From assembly GCF_019968765.1 (NCBI RefSeq), contig NZ_CP074149.1, positions 1,736,001 through 1,800,000 of the forward strand: a stretch of DNA of 64,000 nucleotides, in the 5' to 3' direction. The position numbers and the translations under genes were made by a program. The notes below the pieces were generated by a model, which was given only the letters and a program-made list of their open reading frames with translations, did not search any database and was not told the origin of the DNA. Source of the DNA: Enterobacter sp. JBIWA008. Its GTDB lineage: Bacteria > Pseudomonadota > Gammaproteobacteria > Enterobacterales > Enterobacteriaceae. Every line of letters begins with the position of its first letter. Within the stretch, counting starts at the first letter, position 1. Positions 8,329 through 17,695 of this stretch are shown here, piece by piece.

Positions 8329-8832
8329 ATGACGTGGCATGACGCGCTGCTGAATCATTTTGCGCTGTATCCGGCACATCTTTTTGCGCTGTTATTTATG
8401 ATGGCGCTGAGTAAATCGACGGTGCTGATCTCCTCCGTGCTGCCTCCCGCGTCGGTGGTGCTGCTAGCGGGCATTACCGTCAGCCAGGGAAGCATGCATC
8501 CTGCGCTGGCATGGCTCGCCGTGGTGATGGGGGCAACGGCGGGTTCGGTGCTGAACTACCATATCGGCCAGCTGATGGGGCACACGCGATGGATGACCCG
8601 CTTCAGTGCTAAACACGCCGGTAAATTGCTGCGGGTGCAGCATCAGCTGCAGAAAAACGGGGTGGTGGTGCTGTTCACCGCGCGCTTCCTGGCGGTGCTG
8701 CGCTACATCGTGCCGCTGGCGGCGGGGATGTTCAGGCTGAATGCGGTCAAGGTCTACGCCGTCAGCCTGCTTTCCGCCTGCGTATGGGCGGCGATGTATG
8801 TCGGCATCGTCACCGGCATCAGCGCCTTTTGA
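8329..8832 (+). CDS. DedA/VTT-family membrane protein
   Basis: A 167-residue integral membrane protein of the DedA (SNARE-associated/VTT) family, which is linked to lipid scrambling or flipping in the inner membrane. The family signature F-T-A-R-F-L-A-V-L-R-Y-I-V-P-L-A-A-G-M-F is present at about residues 115-134, with hydrophobic segments on either side. It is shorter than typical DedA proteins (about 200) and the N-terminal motif is reduced to S-V-L-P-P-A-S. The start is supported by GGGGAGGAG upstream. It is divergent from the mgtE leader. The specific lipid substrate is unknown. Confidence 0.8.
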   Translation: MTWHDALLNHFALYPAHLFALLFMMALSKSTVLISSVLPPASVVLLAGITVSQGSMHPALAWLAVVMGATAGSVLNYHIGQLMGHTRWMTRFSAKHAGKLLRVQHQLQKNGVVVLFTARFLAVLRYIVPLAAGMFRLNAVKVYAVSLLSACVWAAMYVGIVTGISAF

Positions 8833-8834
8833 GT

Positions 8835-8940
8835 TACAAACTCCCCATTCCGCCGTGGAGCCCATTCTGCCCAGCGGCACCAGCTTGATAATCTCCGCCA
8901 TCATCGCGTTAAGCGCCTCGTCGTTTCCTGTAAAATGCGC
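8835..8940 (-). pseudogene. Relic of an SDR gene C-terminus
   Basis: On the minus strand a short open stretch reads T-G-N-D-E-A-L-N-A-M-M-A-E-I-I-K-L-V-P-L-G then R-M-G-S-T-A-E. This is how the C-terminal part of many short-chain dehydrogenases looks (PLGRMGxPEE). It has no start, no N-terminal Rossmann motif nearby and no continuation, so it looks like a decayed gene end. Call rests on motif resemblance only. Confidence 0.35.
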
Positions 8941-8994
8941 TCTCCCCGCTGGCCGCCTGGATGAGCGAGTACGGCGACCAGCTTGAGCGTTAGG

Positions 8995-9789
8995 CTACTG
9001 CTTAACGTAGCGCGGTGCCGGAATGCCGGTGCGCGCGCTGTTGAACAGCTCAAGGCGCGCCGCTTCGTAGCGATCCCACAGGCCGGCGTCATGCATCGGC
9101 GGGATGGTGATCGGTTCGCCCTGATCCAGCCCCGCCAGCGACGCATCCACCATATCGTCGGTGGTCATCACCGATCCTTCCGGCAGATCGCTCACCGTGA
9201 CGCCCGAATGGCTCCAGATTTCTGTCGCCGTGGCGGCGGGCAGCACGGCCTGAATGCGCACGTTGCTCTCGGCAAATTCTTCCTGTAACCCACGGGTAAA
9301 GCTCAACACCCACGCCTTGGTGGCGCTGTAGAGCGCGCTGCCCGCCCGGACGTGCAGGGCCAGCACCGACGCGATATTGATCAGCGTGCCGCGATTGTTC
9401 TGCGCCAGGCGGGGCAGAATAGCGTAGGTCAGACGCATCAGCGCCGTGGTGTTCAGGGTATTGATGGCCTGATGCTGCGCCACATCTCCCGCGAGGAACG
9501 GCGCCATCTGCGCGGTGCCCGCGTTGTTAATGAGCGTATCAATGGCGGTGTTGCTGCGCAGTTCCTCTTCCACAGCGCGGATCCCGGCTTCATCGGTAAG
9601 ATCGGCCACCAGAATATCGACGGCCACGCCGTAGCGCGCGCGCAGGTCGGCGGCGAGGGTTTTCAGACGATCCTCGCGGCGGGCGACAAGCACCAGATTA
9701 GCGCCGCGTGCGGCAAGACGATCGGCATAAACGGCGCCAATTCCGGAAGAGGCGCCCGTAATCAGGGCGGTGGTGATTTGCGTAGTCAT
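8995..9789 (-). CDS. Short-chain dehydrogenase/reductase (SDR)
   Basis: A 264-residue classical SDR. It has the cofactor motif T-G-A-S-S-G-I-G (residues 12-19), the N-N-A-G motif, an upstream catalytic Ser in I-N-I-A-S-V, and the catalytic Y-S-A-T-K pair. A-R-R-E-D-R after beta-2 suggests NADP(H) preference. Substrate is unknown. It lies downstream of, and on the same strand as, an HxlR regulator, and two palindromes resembling the one in front of that regulator occur in its promoter region. That pairing suggests the regulator controls it, as seen for redox or aldehyde stress SDR/HxlR pairs. Confidence 0.85.
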   Translation of the reverse strand: MTTQITTALITGASSGIGAVYADRLAARGANLVLVARREDRLKTLAADLRARYGVAVDILVADLTDEAGIRAVEEELRSNTAIDTLINNAGTAQMAPFLAGDVAQHQAINTLNTTALMRLTYAILPRLAQNNRGTLINIASVLALHVRAGSALYSATKAWVLSFTRGLQEEFAESNVRIQAVLPAATATEIWSHSGVTVSDLPEGSVMTTDDMVDASLAGLDQGEPITIPPMHDAGLWDRYEAARLELFNSARTGIPAPRYVKQ

Positions 9790-9822
9790 CGCGTATTACC
9801 TCAATGCAAAGTGGGTTATTTG

Positions 9823-9837
9823 GTTTCAATATGAAAC
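9823..9837. promoter_or_regulatory. Putative HxlR operator 1 (SDR promoter)
   Basis: GTTTCA, three bases, TGAAAC: a perfect inverted repeat 33 bases upstream of the SDR start. It resembles the palindrome in front of the HxlR gene (10382-10396). Confidence 0.5.
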
Positions 9838-9859
9838 TGGGTTAACTCTCTGTCATTTG

Positions 9860-9874
9860 GTTTTATAATGCAAC
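9860..9874. promoter_or_regulatory. Putative HxlR operator 2 (SDR promoter)
   Basis: GTTTTATAATGCAAC matches 12 of 15 positions of the perfect palindrome at 10382-10396, centred 37 bases (3.5 helical turns) from operator 1. Same 5' half, weaker 3' half. Confidence 0.45.
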
Positions 9875-9914
9875 CATTTTTGCGGCCATTTTGTGCTTTT
9901 GCCATCGGGCGCGA

Positions 9915-10358
9915 TCAGGAGGGGAGTTTTGCCACGATCTGCTCAGGCGTCAGCTCGCGCCCGTCGTCGGCGATAAGTGCCAGTTTACGCAGGGGTTTAC
10001 GCTGTTCGGTATCGACCAGCACGGTGCCGCATTCGTTTTCCGCAAACAAAAATTCATTCCCCCACTGTGACAGGGCAACCAGCACCGTTTGCAGGGCGCG
10101 TCCCTTTTCGGTCAGGACATACTCCTGCCAGGCGCTGCCGTCGGAGGCGGGCTGAAGCCGGAGGATGCCTTCATCAACCAGCAGCTTGAGCCGCGTGGTC
10201 AGCATATTTTTCGCGATACCGAGGCTTTTCTGGAACTCGCCGAAGCGTTTAATCCCGCGCAGCGCGTCGCGCACGATAAGCAGCGACCACCAGTCGCCGA
10301 TGATATCCAGCGAACGGGCGACGGGGCAGGTGCTTTCTTCAAGGCGGGTACGTTTCAC
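9915..10358 (-). CDS. HxlR-family transcription regulator
   Basis: A 147-residue winged-helix protein of the HxlR family. It shows the conserved early Cys (S-T-C-P-V-A-R-S-L-D-I-I-G-D-W-W), followed by L-L-I-V-R-D-A-L-R-G-I-K-R-F-G-E-F and M-L-T-T-R-L-K-L-L-V-D-E-G-I. In HxlR proteins this Cys can sense reactive electrophiles. I chose the GTG at 10358, with GGAGA 7 bases upstream; the longer frame from 10406 would cross the operator-like palindrome. It probably controls itself and the downstream SDR through sites at 9823, 9860 and 10382. Confidence 0.85.
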   Translation of the reverse strand: MKRTRLEESTCPVARSLDIIGDWWSLLIVRDALRGIKRFGEFQKSLGIAKNMLTTRLKLLVDEGILRLQPASDGSAWQEYVLTEKGRALQTVLVALSQWGNEFLFAENECGTVLVDTEQRKPLRKLALIADDGRELTPEQIVAKLPS

Positions 10359-10381
10359 AGTCAATTCTCCGGTGGGGTGTG

Positions 10382-10396
10382 GTTTTATTATAAAAC
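10382..10396. promoter_or_regulatory. Putative HxlR operator 3 (autoregulation)
   Basis: GTTTTAT, one base, ATAAAAC: a perfect 7-1-7 palindrome about 24 bases upstream of the chosen GTG of the HxlR gene, repeated in variant form at two places before the SDR gene. Confidence 0.5.
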
Positions 10397-10510
10397 TAAT
10401 CGGCACACACCGTAAGCACGTTAATCATCAGTTTGAGAAATGCTTCCCGGAAAATTGTGACGAATCTGTCACACTGAGCACGACATTTTAAAACGAGTGA
10501 GGAATTAGGG

Positions 10511-11752
10511 ATGAGAAAAGCATTACTCGCGCTGGCAGTCGCCGGTTCCATTTCAGCAACGTTTGGCGTGCAGGCGCAAGAAACGCCGGAAGGGTATCAG
10601 CTGGAGCAAGTTTTAATCATGAGCCGTCACAACCTGCGCGCGCCGCTCGCCAATAACGGCAGCGTGCTGGAGCAGTCCACGCCGAAGCAGTGGCCGGAGT
10701 GGGAGGTGCCGGGCGGTCAGCTCACTACAAAGGGTGGCGTGCTGGAAGTCTATATGGGCCATTACATGCGCGAGTGGCTGGCGCAGCAGGGGATGGTGAA
10801 AACGGGAGAATGTCCAGCGGCGGATAGCGTTTACGCTTATGCCAACAGCCTGCAGCGCACCGTCGCCACCGCACAGTTCTTCATTACCGGCGCGTTCCCG
10901 GGCTGTGACGTTCCCGTGCATCATCAGGAAAAAATGGGCACCATGGATCCGACCTTTAACCCGGTGATTACCGATAACTCGCCGGAATTCCGTGAAAAAG
11001 CGCTGAAGGCGATGGAGACCGAGCGGCAGAAAATGCAGCTTACCGAAAGCTATAAGCTGCTGGAGCAGATGACGAACTACGCCGATTCCCCGTCCTGCAA
11101 AGAGAAAAAGATCTGCTCGCTGGCGGACGCGAAAGATACCTTCAGCGCCGACTATGAAAAAGAGCCTGGCGTATCCGGGCCGCTGAAGGTGGGTAACTCG
11201 CTGGTGGACGCGTTCACGCTGCAGTATTACGAAGGTTTCCCGGCCGACCAGGTGGCCTGGGGTGAAATCAAAACCGACCAGCAGTGGCGCGTGCTGTCGA
11301 AGCTGAAGAACGGCTATCAGGATTCGCTCTTTACCTCCACCGAGGTGGCGCAAAATGTGGCGAAGCCGCTGGTGAAGTACATTGATAAAACGCTGGTCAC
11401 CGAACAGGCGAAAGCGCCTAAGATCACCCTGCTGGTGGGGCATGACTCGAACATTGCTTCCCTGCTGACGGCTCTGGATTTCAAACCTTATCAGCTGCAC
11501 GACCAGCAGGAGCGCACCCCGATTGGCGGCAAGATTGTCTTCCAGCGCTGGCATGATAAAAATGCCAACCAGGAGCTGATGAAAATTGAGTATGTCTATC
11601 AGAGTTCAGAGCAGCTGCGTAACGCCAGCGTGCTGTCGCTGCAGTCGCCCGCGCAGCGCGTGACGCTGGAGCTGAAAGGCTGCCCGGTGGACGCGAACGG
11701 CTTCTGTCCCGTCGATAAATTCAATGCGGTGATGAATAACGCGGCGAAGTAA
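10511..11752 (+). CDS. agp: Glucose-1-phosphatase, periplasmic histidine acid phosphatase
   Basis: Agp removes phosphate from glucose-1-phosphate in the periplasm so that the glucose can be taken up. The 413-residue protein has a signal peptide (cleavage near V-Q-A-Q), the histidine acid phosphatase motif in its Agp form (S-R-H-N-L-R-A-P, nucleophile His at residue 40) and the proton-donor motif G-H-D-S-N-I-A-S. Length matches E. coli Agp. In E. coli the next genes are yccJ and wrbA; here a 10-kb vgrG island separates them. Confidence 0.95.
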   Translation: MRKALLALAVAGSISATFGVQAQETPEGYQLEQVLIMSRHNLRAPLANNGSVLEQSTPKQWPEWEVPGGQLTTKGGVLEVYMGHYMREWLAQQGMVKTGECPAADSVYAYANSLQRTVATAQFFITGAFPGCDVPVHHQEKMGTMDPTFNPVITDNSPEFREKALKAMETERQKMQLTESYKLLEQMTNYADSPSCKEKKICSLADAKDTFSADYEKEPGVSGPLKVGNSLVDAFTLQYYEGFPADQVAWGEIKTDQQWRVLSKLKNGYQDSLFTSTEVAQNVAKPLVKYIDKTLVTEQAKAPKITLLVGHDSNIASLLTALDFKPYQLHDQQERTPIGGKIVFQRWHDKNANQELMKIEYVYQSSEQLRNASVLSLQSPAQRVTLELKGCPVDANGFCPVDKFNAVMNNAAK

Positions 11753-11821
11753 GATAAACGCTGCACAAGCCTGTCTCTTATAAGCAATGTCCCTGATGTT
11801 GGAGCCAGGCTTCTTTTCATT

Positions 11822-11851
11822 CTCAGGTCGTTTCCGTGTTGACGACCTGAG
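11822..11851. other. Stem-loop downstream of agp
   Basis: Perfect 9-bp inverted repeat CTCAGGTCG / CGACCTGAG with a 12-base loop, 70 bases past the agp stop. No T run follows. The rest of 11753-12041 is AT-rich and has no gene I can see; it marks the left edge of the vgrG island. Confidence 0.5.
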
Positions 11852-13699
11852 CGGTGAAACCGTACGCGACAAGCAAAGCGTGAACAATTATATAAATAAT
11901 TTGCATGCTTAACGGGTCTATTTATTTCTCTCCTCCATTTATACCCAATACCGCTATTTCCATGTTTAAGATCAGATATTTACAATAAATTTGAGTTATG
12001 TAAATATTTCACTTTGCCCATTCTTTTTATGTGGTTTTGTTATGGATAACTGGTCAGCGCTTTTTGACGGACAGACCCGATATTTTCTGGATATCAATGA
12101 CAGCTCAGCGAAGCCGGATGTCCTGCGCTTTTACGGCAGGGAAGCACTGAGCGAGCCGTTCAGATGGGACATCGAGTTCACCACGCCGCAGGCGAACATT
12201 CCTCCGGAACAGGCGCTGATGAAATATGCCACCTTCCGGATGCGGAGCGGTAAAAGTGTTCACGGCATGGTGACCCGTCTGGAATGGCTGTCCACCTCCA
12301 GGGACCAGTCCCGCTACCGGCTCACGCTCAGCTCCCGCCTGGCGCTGCTGGGATATACCCGACAGTGCGCCGTTTATCAGAACCAGTCCGTTCCTGAGGT
12401 GGTTGAGCAGGTGCTGCGCAAGCACGGGCTGGAAGGTGCGGATTTTGAATTCAGGCTGGAGCGCACGTACCCGCCGCGTGAAATTATCACCCAGTGGCGG
12501 GAAACGGACCTGCAGTTCGTCCGGCGCATTCTGTCTGAGGTGGGGATTTACTGGCGCACGGAGATGGACGACGTGCGCGGTCTGGATACGTACATTTTTG
12601 CCGACAGCCAGCTGAACTACCGGTTTGACGTGCGCCTGCCGTACAGCGAGCCATCGGGTCTGTTCGACGGCGCGGCAGAGTCGGTCTGGGACGTGCGGAC
12701 CTGGTACAGGGTTGCCACCGGGACCGTCACCACGCGGGATTACAACTACCGGACCGCCTCCACGCCGATGGATGCCACGGTCAGCGTGCGCAGTGATGCG
12801 GTGACGACGGGCGAACACTACCGCTACAAAGAGCCGTACAGGGAAGCAGGCGACGACAGCGACCCGGAGCCGGAAACCGAGTCCGGCGCGTTCTACGCCC
12901 GGCTTCACCACGAGCGGGAGCTCAACAGGTCGGCACGCATTCACCTGTTCAGCAACGCCTCACACCTCGCGCCCGGGCAGGTTCTGGAGCCGCAGGGCGA
13001 CGTCATTACGGCCCTGAAAGAGGGTGTTGTCCTCACCCTCGTGACCTGTCGGGGAGCGCGTGATTCCCGCCTGCACGTGTCGGTCTGGGGCCTGCCCTAC
13101 ACCGAGCGTTACTGCTTCCGTCCGGCAGACATCCCGCGTCCGGAAATTCACGGTACGCTTCCGGCCCGAATTGAGAGCCGGGAGAAGAACGACATTTACG
13201 CTCACCTGGACGAACAGGGGCGCTACCGGGTGAAGCCTGACTTCGACCGGGAGGGGACGGAACCCGGTTACGGCTACCTGTGGCTGCGGATGGCAAAGCC
13301 TTATGCCGGTGAAACGCTGGGCTGGCATACGCCGCTCATCGACGGCACCGAAGTGGCGATTGCGTACAGCAACGGCGATATTGACCTGCCGTACATCGCG
13401 TATGCGCTGCACGACTCTGAGCATCCTGACCCTGTGAACCGGGACAACCACACCTGCAACGTGCTGCGAACTCCCGCGAACAACAAGCTGCGGATGGAAG
13501 ACAGGCGCGGTGAGGAGCACATCAAGCTCGCCACGGAATACGGCAGGACGCAGCTCAACAGCGGGCACCTGGTGGACAGCAAGGGGCAGCTTCGCGGTAA
13601 AGGCACAGAGCTGCGCACCGATGAACGGGGAACCCTGAGAGCCGGGAAGGGGCTGTTTGTCAGTAAGCGTCCAGCGAGAGCCGTATTGACGGGGATGTG

Positions 13700-15238
13700 C
13701 TATTCAGTTGGCAGTATGATGCGCCAGGGAAGTAGTTCGTTGACCTGGTTGACCGGCCAGTCGGCTATCACGTCAAGCACGTGGCGAAGGTAGCTCTCTG
13801 GATCCACGCTGTTCAGTTTGCACGTTCCGATCAGGCTGTACAGCAGTGCTCCCCGCTCACCACCATGGTCAGAGCCGAAGAACAGGAAGTTTTTACGACC
13901 CAGACTGACCGTCCGCAGCGCATTTTCAGCGATGTTATTATCGGCTTCGGCCCAGCCGTCCTCCGCATAGTACGCCAGCGCCGGCCACTGGTTCAGCGCA
14001 TACGTGAACGCCTTCGCCAGCTCTGAGTGCCTTGAGAGCGTTTTCATCTTTTCACGCAGCCAGCTTTCCAGGGATTTCAGCAGCGGTTTAGCTTTTTGCT
14101 GACGTACTGCAAGACGCTGCTCCGCCGGCATTCCTCTTATATTCCCCTCGATGGCGTATAGCTCGCCGATCCGTTTCAGGGCCTCTTCCGTCAGCGCTGA
14201 CGATGTGCGGACGTGCACATCGTGGATCTTTCGGCGGGCATGAGCCCAGCAGGCGGCTTCCGTTATCCGGCCATCCCTGTACAGCTCGTTGAACCCGGCG
14301 TACGCATCCGCCTGCAGCACACCGCTGAAGCCAGCAAGATGGGTCTGCGGATGGATGCCTTTTCTGTCCGGGCTGTAAGCGAACCACACCGCCGGTGCGA
14401 CTGCTGATCCAGCGTTGCGGTCATCACGAACATACGTCCACAACCGCCCGGTCTTCGTCTTCTTATTACCCGGCAGCAGCACCTGGACGGGGGTATCATC
14501 GGCATGGAGTTTGCCATCAGTCAGGACATAGTCCTGAAGCGCCTCCTCCAGCGGGGACAGCAGCCGGCAGCATGCATCCACCCAGCCCGACAACAGTGAA
14601 CGGCTCAGTTCCACACCCTGGCGGCTGTATATTTCTGACTGGCGGTACAGCGGGGTATGCTCTGCATACTTTGAGCTCAGCACGCGGGCCAGCAGTCCCG
14701 GTCCAGCGATGCCCCGCTCGATGGGGCGTGAAGGCGCGGGGGCCTGCACGATGGCATCACATTTTGTGCAGGCGTGTTTTTCCCGCACGGTCCGGATAAC
14801 CCGGAAGGCGCTGCGCATCAGCTCCAGCTGTTCGGCGGTATCTTCACCCAGGTAGCTCAGCACACCACCGCAGTCCGGGCAGCATGGCTCTGCCGGCAGC
14901 AGCCGTTTTTCGTCACGGGGAAGTGATTCAGGGAAAGGTTTGCGGGTACGGGTCTGACGCAACGGGCGCTGCACGGCCGGGTCATCCACCCGACCGGTAA
15001 GGGTATCGCTTTCTTTCTGCAGCCGGTTCAGGTCAGCTTCCATCTGTGCGATACGGCGGGAGACCTTTTCGGAACGGCTGCCGAAATTCATCCGGCGGAG
15101 TTTATCCAGTTGTGCCTGCAGGTGGTCTATTTCACGCTCCCGGTTGCTCAGCTTTTCCTGCAGGGCGTGGATCAACGCTTCCTGCTCAGCCAGGCGCTGT
15201 TTCAGCAGTAGGATATCGTCAGAAGAGGTGTCGTTCAT
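13700..15238 (-). CDS. tnpC: IS66 transposase TnpC (DDE type)
   Basis: A 512-residue transposase. The N-terminus is a coiled coil ([11 protein letters not shown], then repeated leucine/glutamine heptads), followed by Cys pairs of a zinc-binding segment (C-C-P-D-C-G-G and C-T-K-C-D) and the catalytic core ([24 protein letters not shown]). Full family length and no visible damage, so the element may still move. Confidence 0.95.
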   Translation of the reverse strand: MNDTSSDDILLLKQRLAEQEALIHALQEKLSNREREIDHLQAQLDKLRRMNFGSRSEKVSRRIAQMEADLNRLQKESDTLTGRVDDPAVQRPLRQTRTRKPFPESLPRDEKRLLPAEPCCPDCGGVLSYLGEDTAEQLELMRSAFRVIRTVREKHACTKCDAIVQAPAPSRPIERGIAGPGLLARVLSSKYAEHTPLYRQSEIYSRQGVELSRSLLSGWVDACCRLLSPLEEALQDYVLTDGKLHADDTPVQVLLPGNKKTKTGRLWTYVRDDRNAGSAVAPAVWFAYSPDRKGIHPQTHLAGFSGVLQADAYAGFNELYRDGRITEAACWAHARRKIHDVHVRTSSALTEEALKRIGELYAIEGNIRGMPAEQRLAVRQQKAKPLLKSLESWLREKMKTLSRHSELAKAFTYALNQWPALAYYAEDGWAEADNNIAENALRTVSLGRKNFLFFGSDHGGERGALLYSLIGTCKLNSVDPESYLRHVLDVIADWPVNQVNELLPWRIILPTE

Positions 15239-15287
15239 AAGCCATCATTTTACCAGGCTTATTCTGCGACAACCAGGATAAAGAGAC

Positions 15288-15635
15288 CTACAGCATGGTC
15301 AGGGAGGTCAGCAACCGCTTCGGCTGTCGCCAGTCGATGCCCTCGAGCAACATTGCCAGCTGCGCCGGGGTCAGGAACACTTTGCCATCACGGGCTGACG
15401 GCCAGGCGAAGCGGCCTCGCTCCAGCCGTTTGGTCAGCAGGCACAGTCCGTCACCGGTAGACCACAGTAGTTTGACCTGAGTGCCGCTGCGGCCCCGGAA
15501 GATGAAGACGTGGCCGGACATCGGATCGTCTTTCAGCATCGTCTGCACCTTTGCGGCGAGACCATTGAAGCCGTTGCGCATGTCAGTGATACCGGCAACC
15601 AGCCAGATTTTGGTGCCTGTTGGTAACGGGATCAC
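15288..15635 (-). CDS. tnpB: IS66 accessory protein TnpB
   Basis: A 115-residue IS66 Orf2-like protein with the family pattern T-D-M-R-N-G-F-N-G-L-A, D-P-M-S-G-H-V-F-I-F-R-G-R and L-L-W-S-T-G-D-G-L-C-L. Needed for IS66 transposition; biochemical role not settled. It overlaps tnpA by 4 bases. Confidence 0.95.
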   Translation of the reverse strand: MIPLPTGTKIWLVAGITDMRNGFNGLAAKVQTMLKDDPMSGHVFIFRGRSGTQVKLLWSTGDGLCLLTKRLERGRFAWPSARDGKVFLTPAQLAMLLEGIDWRQPKRLLTSLTML

Positions 15636-16033
15636 CGTTTGAGCTCCTGTATCAGCAGGGTCAGGAGCTTTTCGCTGACAGAGCCATTGAGGCGAAGCGT
15701 CCCGTGCCGGAACGTTACCTCACAGCTGATACTGAGGGTTTCCGGGTCCTCTGCGGGCTGCTCTGACTGTACGACAGCTGCATCCAGAGTCACAGGAAGT
15801 AGCTGAGGGCTCTCTGAAGAAGGTAACAGCAGCTTTCCCTCGCGCCATTGTTGGCGCCATTTGAACAACAGATTGGCGTTGATGCCATTTTCGAGCGCCA
15901 GTTTTGAGATGGATATCCCGGGTTCGCAGGAGGCAGTAACGAGCTGCTGCTTAAACTCAGGAGAATAATTAGGGCAGCCTTTACGCCTGCCGGGAGTCAT
16001 ATTTTTCTGCATATCTGACACTTTGGTTCCCAC
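15632..16033 (-). CDS. tnpA: IS66 accessory protein TnpA (HTH)
   Basis: A 133-residue protein with an N-terminal helix-turn-helix of the IS3/IS66 OrfA kind (Y-S-P-E-F-K-Q-Q-L-V, then I-S-K-L-A-L-E-N-G-I-N-A-N-L-L-F-K-W). The start may be the internal Met eight codons in (M-Q-K-N-M-T-P-G-R-R-K). First gene of the tnpABC operon. Confidence 0.92.
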   Translation of the reverse strand: MGTKVSDMQKNMTPGRRKGCPNYSPEFKQQLVTASCEPGISISKLALENGINANLLFKWRQQWREGKLLLPSSESPQLLPVTLDAAVVQSEQPAEDPETLSISCEVTFRHGTLRLNGSVSEKLLTLLIQELKR

Positions 16034-16824
16034 TACTTATTTGGTGGACACCACTTTGTCGGATGCTTCAGATTATGACCAGACGGCTTTCGCTGGACGC
16101 TTACGTTTGTCAGTGCGGATGCACAGGCGAAAGCGCAGGGTGATGCGCTGGACATGGATGCCGCGCTGAAGGAAATCGACAGGCTGAATCAGCAACTGCA
16201 GCAGCTGGAAATCGCCGCAGAGCAGGCGCAGGCGCTGAAAGCGGACGTGGACAGCCAGATAGCGATGTTTGAGCAGCGGCTGAAGCCGCTCAATGAGGCG
16301 CTGCTGATGTCCGCTCCGGAAGGAATGGCCCTGACCAGCGGGGAGCACCTGCAGATGACGGCCACGAAGAACGTTGCCATTAATGCGGGCGGGGATATCA
16401 GCACCGGAACAATGGGCAACATGACGGCGCTGGCAGGGGAAAAGCTGGGGCTGTTTGCGAGGGAGGGGCAGCTGAGCCTGAAGGCGTCGGAAGGACCGGT
16501 GGATGTGCAGGCGCAGAACGCCAGCCTGCGGCTGTTTGCACAGAAGAAGCTGACGATGAGCTCAGCAAGTGACATCTCGTTTGCCGGGAAAAAGCGTATC
16601 ACGCTAATTGGTGGTGGCAGTTACCTGAAGCTTGAGGCCGGGAAGGTCGAGTATGGTACGACGGCGTCGTATATACGGAAGGTGAAACGGACGATGGCTG
16701 CGGGGGCGGCTACTTTGCCGCTTAATATTCCGGAAATGTATCCCGCCATAACGGAAAAAATCTGTATCCCGTGCCTGCTTAAAGCTATTCAGGCGAATGA
16801 TGCGATAGTGCAAGGGGCATAATA

Positions 16825-17646
16825 ATGGATTTCACACCATTACTTCAGGCGTTGCCTGATAATAAAGACGCTCATATTAATCTGCTCTTTGAAGCTGGTG
16901 CACAGCCGGAGGCCGATTTTCTGGTATTTAAAGAGCACCATGAAAACCAGTTACATTCACTGTATATCCACCCTCAATTGACAGAGTTTCAGAGCTATGG
17001 TCCCTGGTTGCTGGAAATTGATAATGCAGCGCGGCTACCTGACTATCTGGCGTCTTTGCCTGGATGTGCAGCAGTCATTCTTTCAACGCGTTATCCATCA
17101 ATGCTGGCAGTGCAGTTATCCCGTGGTTGTACAATTGTGCGGCCAGACGACTCTACTGCGTTGACGCGCTTTTATGCCAGTCATGTTATGGAAACGCTGG
17201 CACAGTGTGCTGACTGTGACTGGCATGCCTTTCTGTTCAATGGCATCACGCAGTGGTGGTTTCCCGGAGAAGTACAGTGGCAATCTCTTGCTATAAGACC
17301 TTCGGAGGTGGAAATGCCCGCTAATCACATTATCCGACTTGAGAAAGCCACCTGGCAGAAGATTACGGATAAACCAGAAGTGACCAGTGTGTTGAATGAA
17401 TGGCAGAAAATGCCCGTCAGTAAGATATTCCCGCCATGTGCGCAGCATTCAATGGTGGTTAAAGCGCTGAAAAAGAGTGAAGAGGCGGGCCTGTTATCTT
17501 CCATGGATCGGAAGGTCTATGCACTTTACTACCTCAACGGTGGGAAGGCGATACTGGAATCAGATGCATTCAGGGCTGCATTACCGAAAGTGGTGAGTGG
17601 ATCACGATCGCTAGTAAATATGTTGACTCAACACGGTAATGCATAA
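16825..17646 (+). CDS. DUF4123 T6SS effector adaptor/chaperone
   Basis: A 273-residue DUF4123 protein. Family members (Tap/TEC) load a specific cargo effector onto the cognate VgrG and are not secreted. The usual pattern is visible: an N-terminal L-F-E-A-G-A-Q strand, G-P-W-L-L-E-I-D, and the mid-domain R-F-Y-A-S-H-V-M. It starts 2 bases after the vgrG stop, so it was translationally coupled to it. Position directly before the DUF3304/Tle1-like pair suggests that the Tle1-like protein is its cargo. Because vgrG is split by the IS, this adaptor may now be without a partner. Confidence 0.85.
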   Translation: MDFTPLLQALPDNKDAHINLLFEAGAQPEADFLVFKEHHENQLHSLYIHPQLTEFQSYGPWLLEIDNAARLPDYLASLPGCAAVILSTRYPSMLAVQLSRGCTIVRPDDSTALTRFYASHVMETLAQCADCDWHAFLFNGITQWWFPGEVQWQSLAIRPSEVEMPANHIIRLEKATWQKITDKPEVTSVLNEWQKMPVSKIFPPCAQHSMVVKALKKSEEAGLLSSMDRKVYALYYLNGGKAILESDAFRAALPKVVSGSRSLVNMLTQHGNA

Positions 17647-17695
17647 AGCTGAAACCCCGCACAATATACGTGCCTGGATATAACGGAACATACAT

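Larger units (their letters stand above)
13663..16104 (-). mobile_element. Complete IS66-family insertion sequence
   Basis: A 2442-bp element with inverted ends: the left end starts GTAAGCGTCCAGCGAGAGCC and the right end, read inward, GTAAGCGTCCAGCGAAAGCC (19 of 20 match). The 8-bp direct repeat GTTTGTCA flanks it at 13655-13662 and 16105-16112, as IS66 elements generate. It contains tnpA, tnpB and tnpC in the usual order on the minus strand. The length and layout resemble ISEc8-type elements from memory; the exact name needs a database match. Confidence 0.97.
12042..16822 (+). pseudogene. vgrG: Orphan VgrG (T6SS spike), interrupted by an IS66-family element
   Basis: VgrG trimers form the membrane-piercing spike on the Hcp tube and carry effectors. 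The first part (12042-13662) encodes the gp27/gp44-like base and OB-fold (R-Y-R-V-K and G-Y-G-Y-L-W-L-R motifs). The remainder (16113-16822) encodes the beta-helix and a C-terminal tail. Leaving out the IS (13663-16104) and one target copy gives exactly 777 codons, one open frame of 776 residues, with S-A-D-A-Q-A-K-A-Q across the junction. That agrees with S/T-A-D-A-Q-S-K-A-Q in the intact VgrG at 56753. The start at 12042 (M-D-N-W-S) is chosen by homology of the N-terminus. The gene is currently inactive as an intact VgrG but has only this lesion. Confidence 0.93.
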
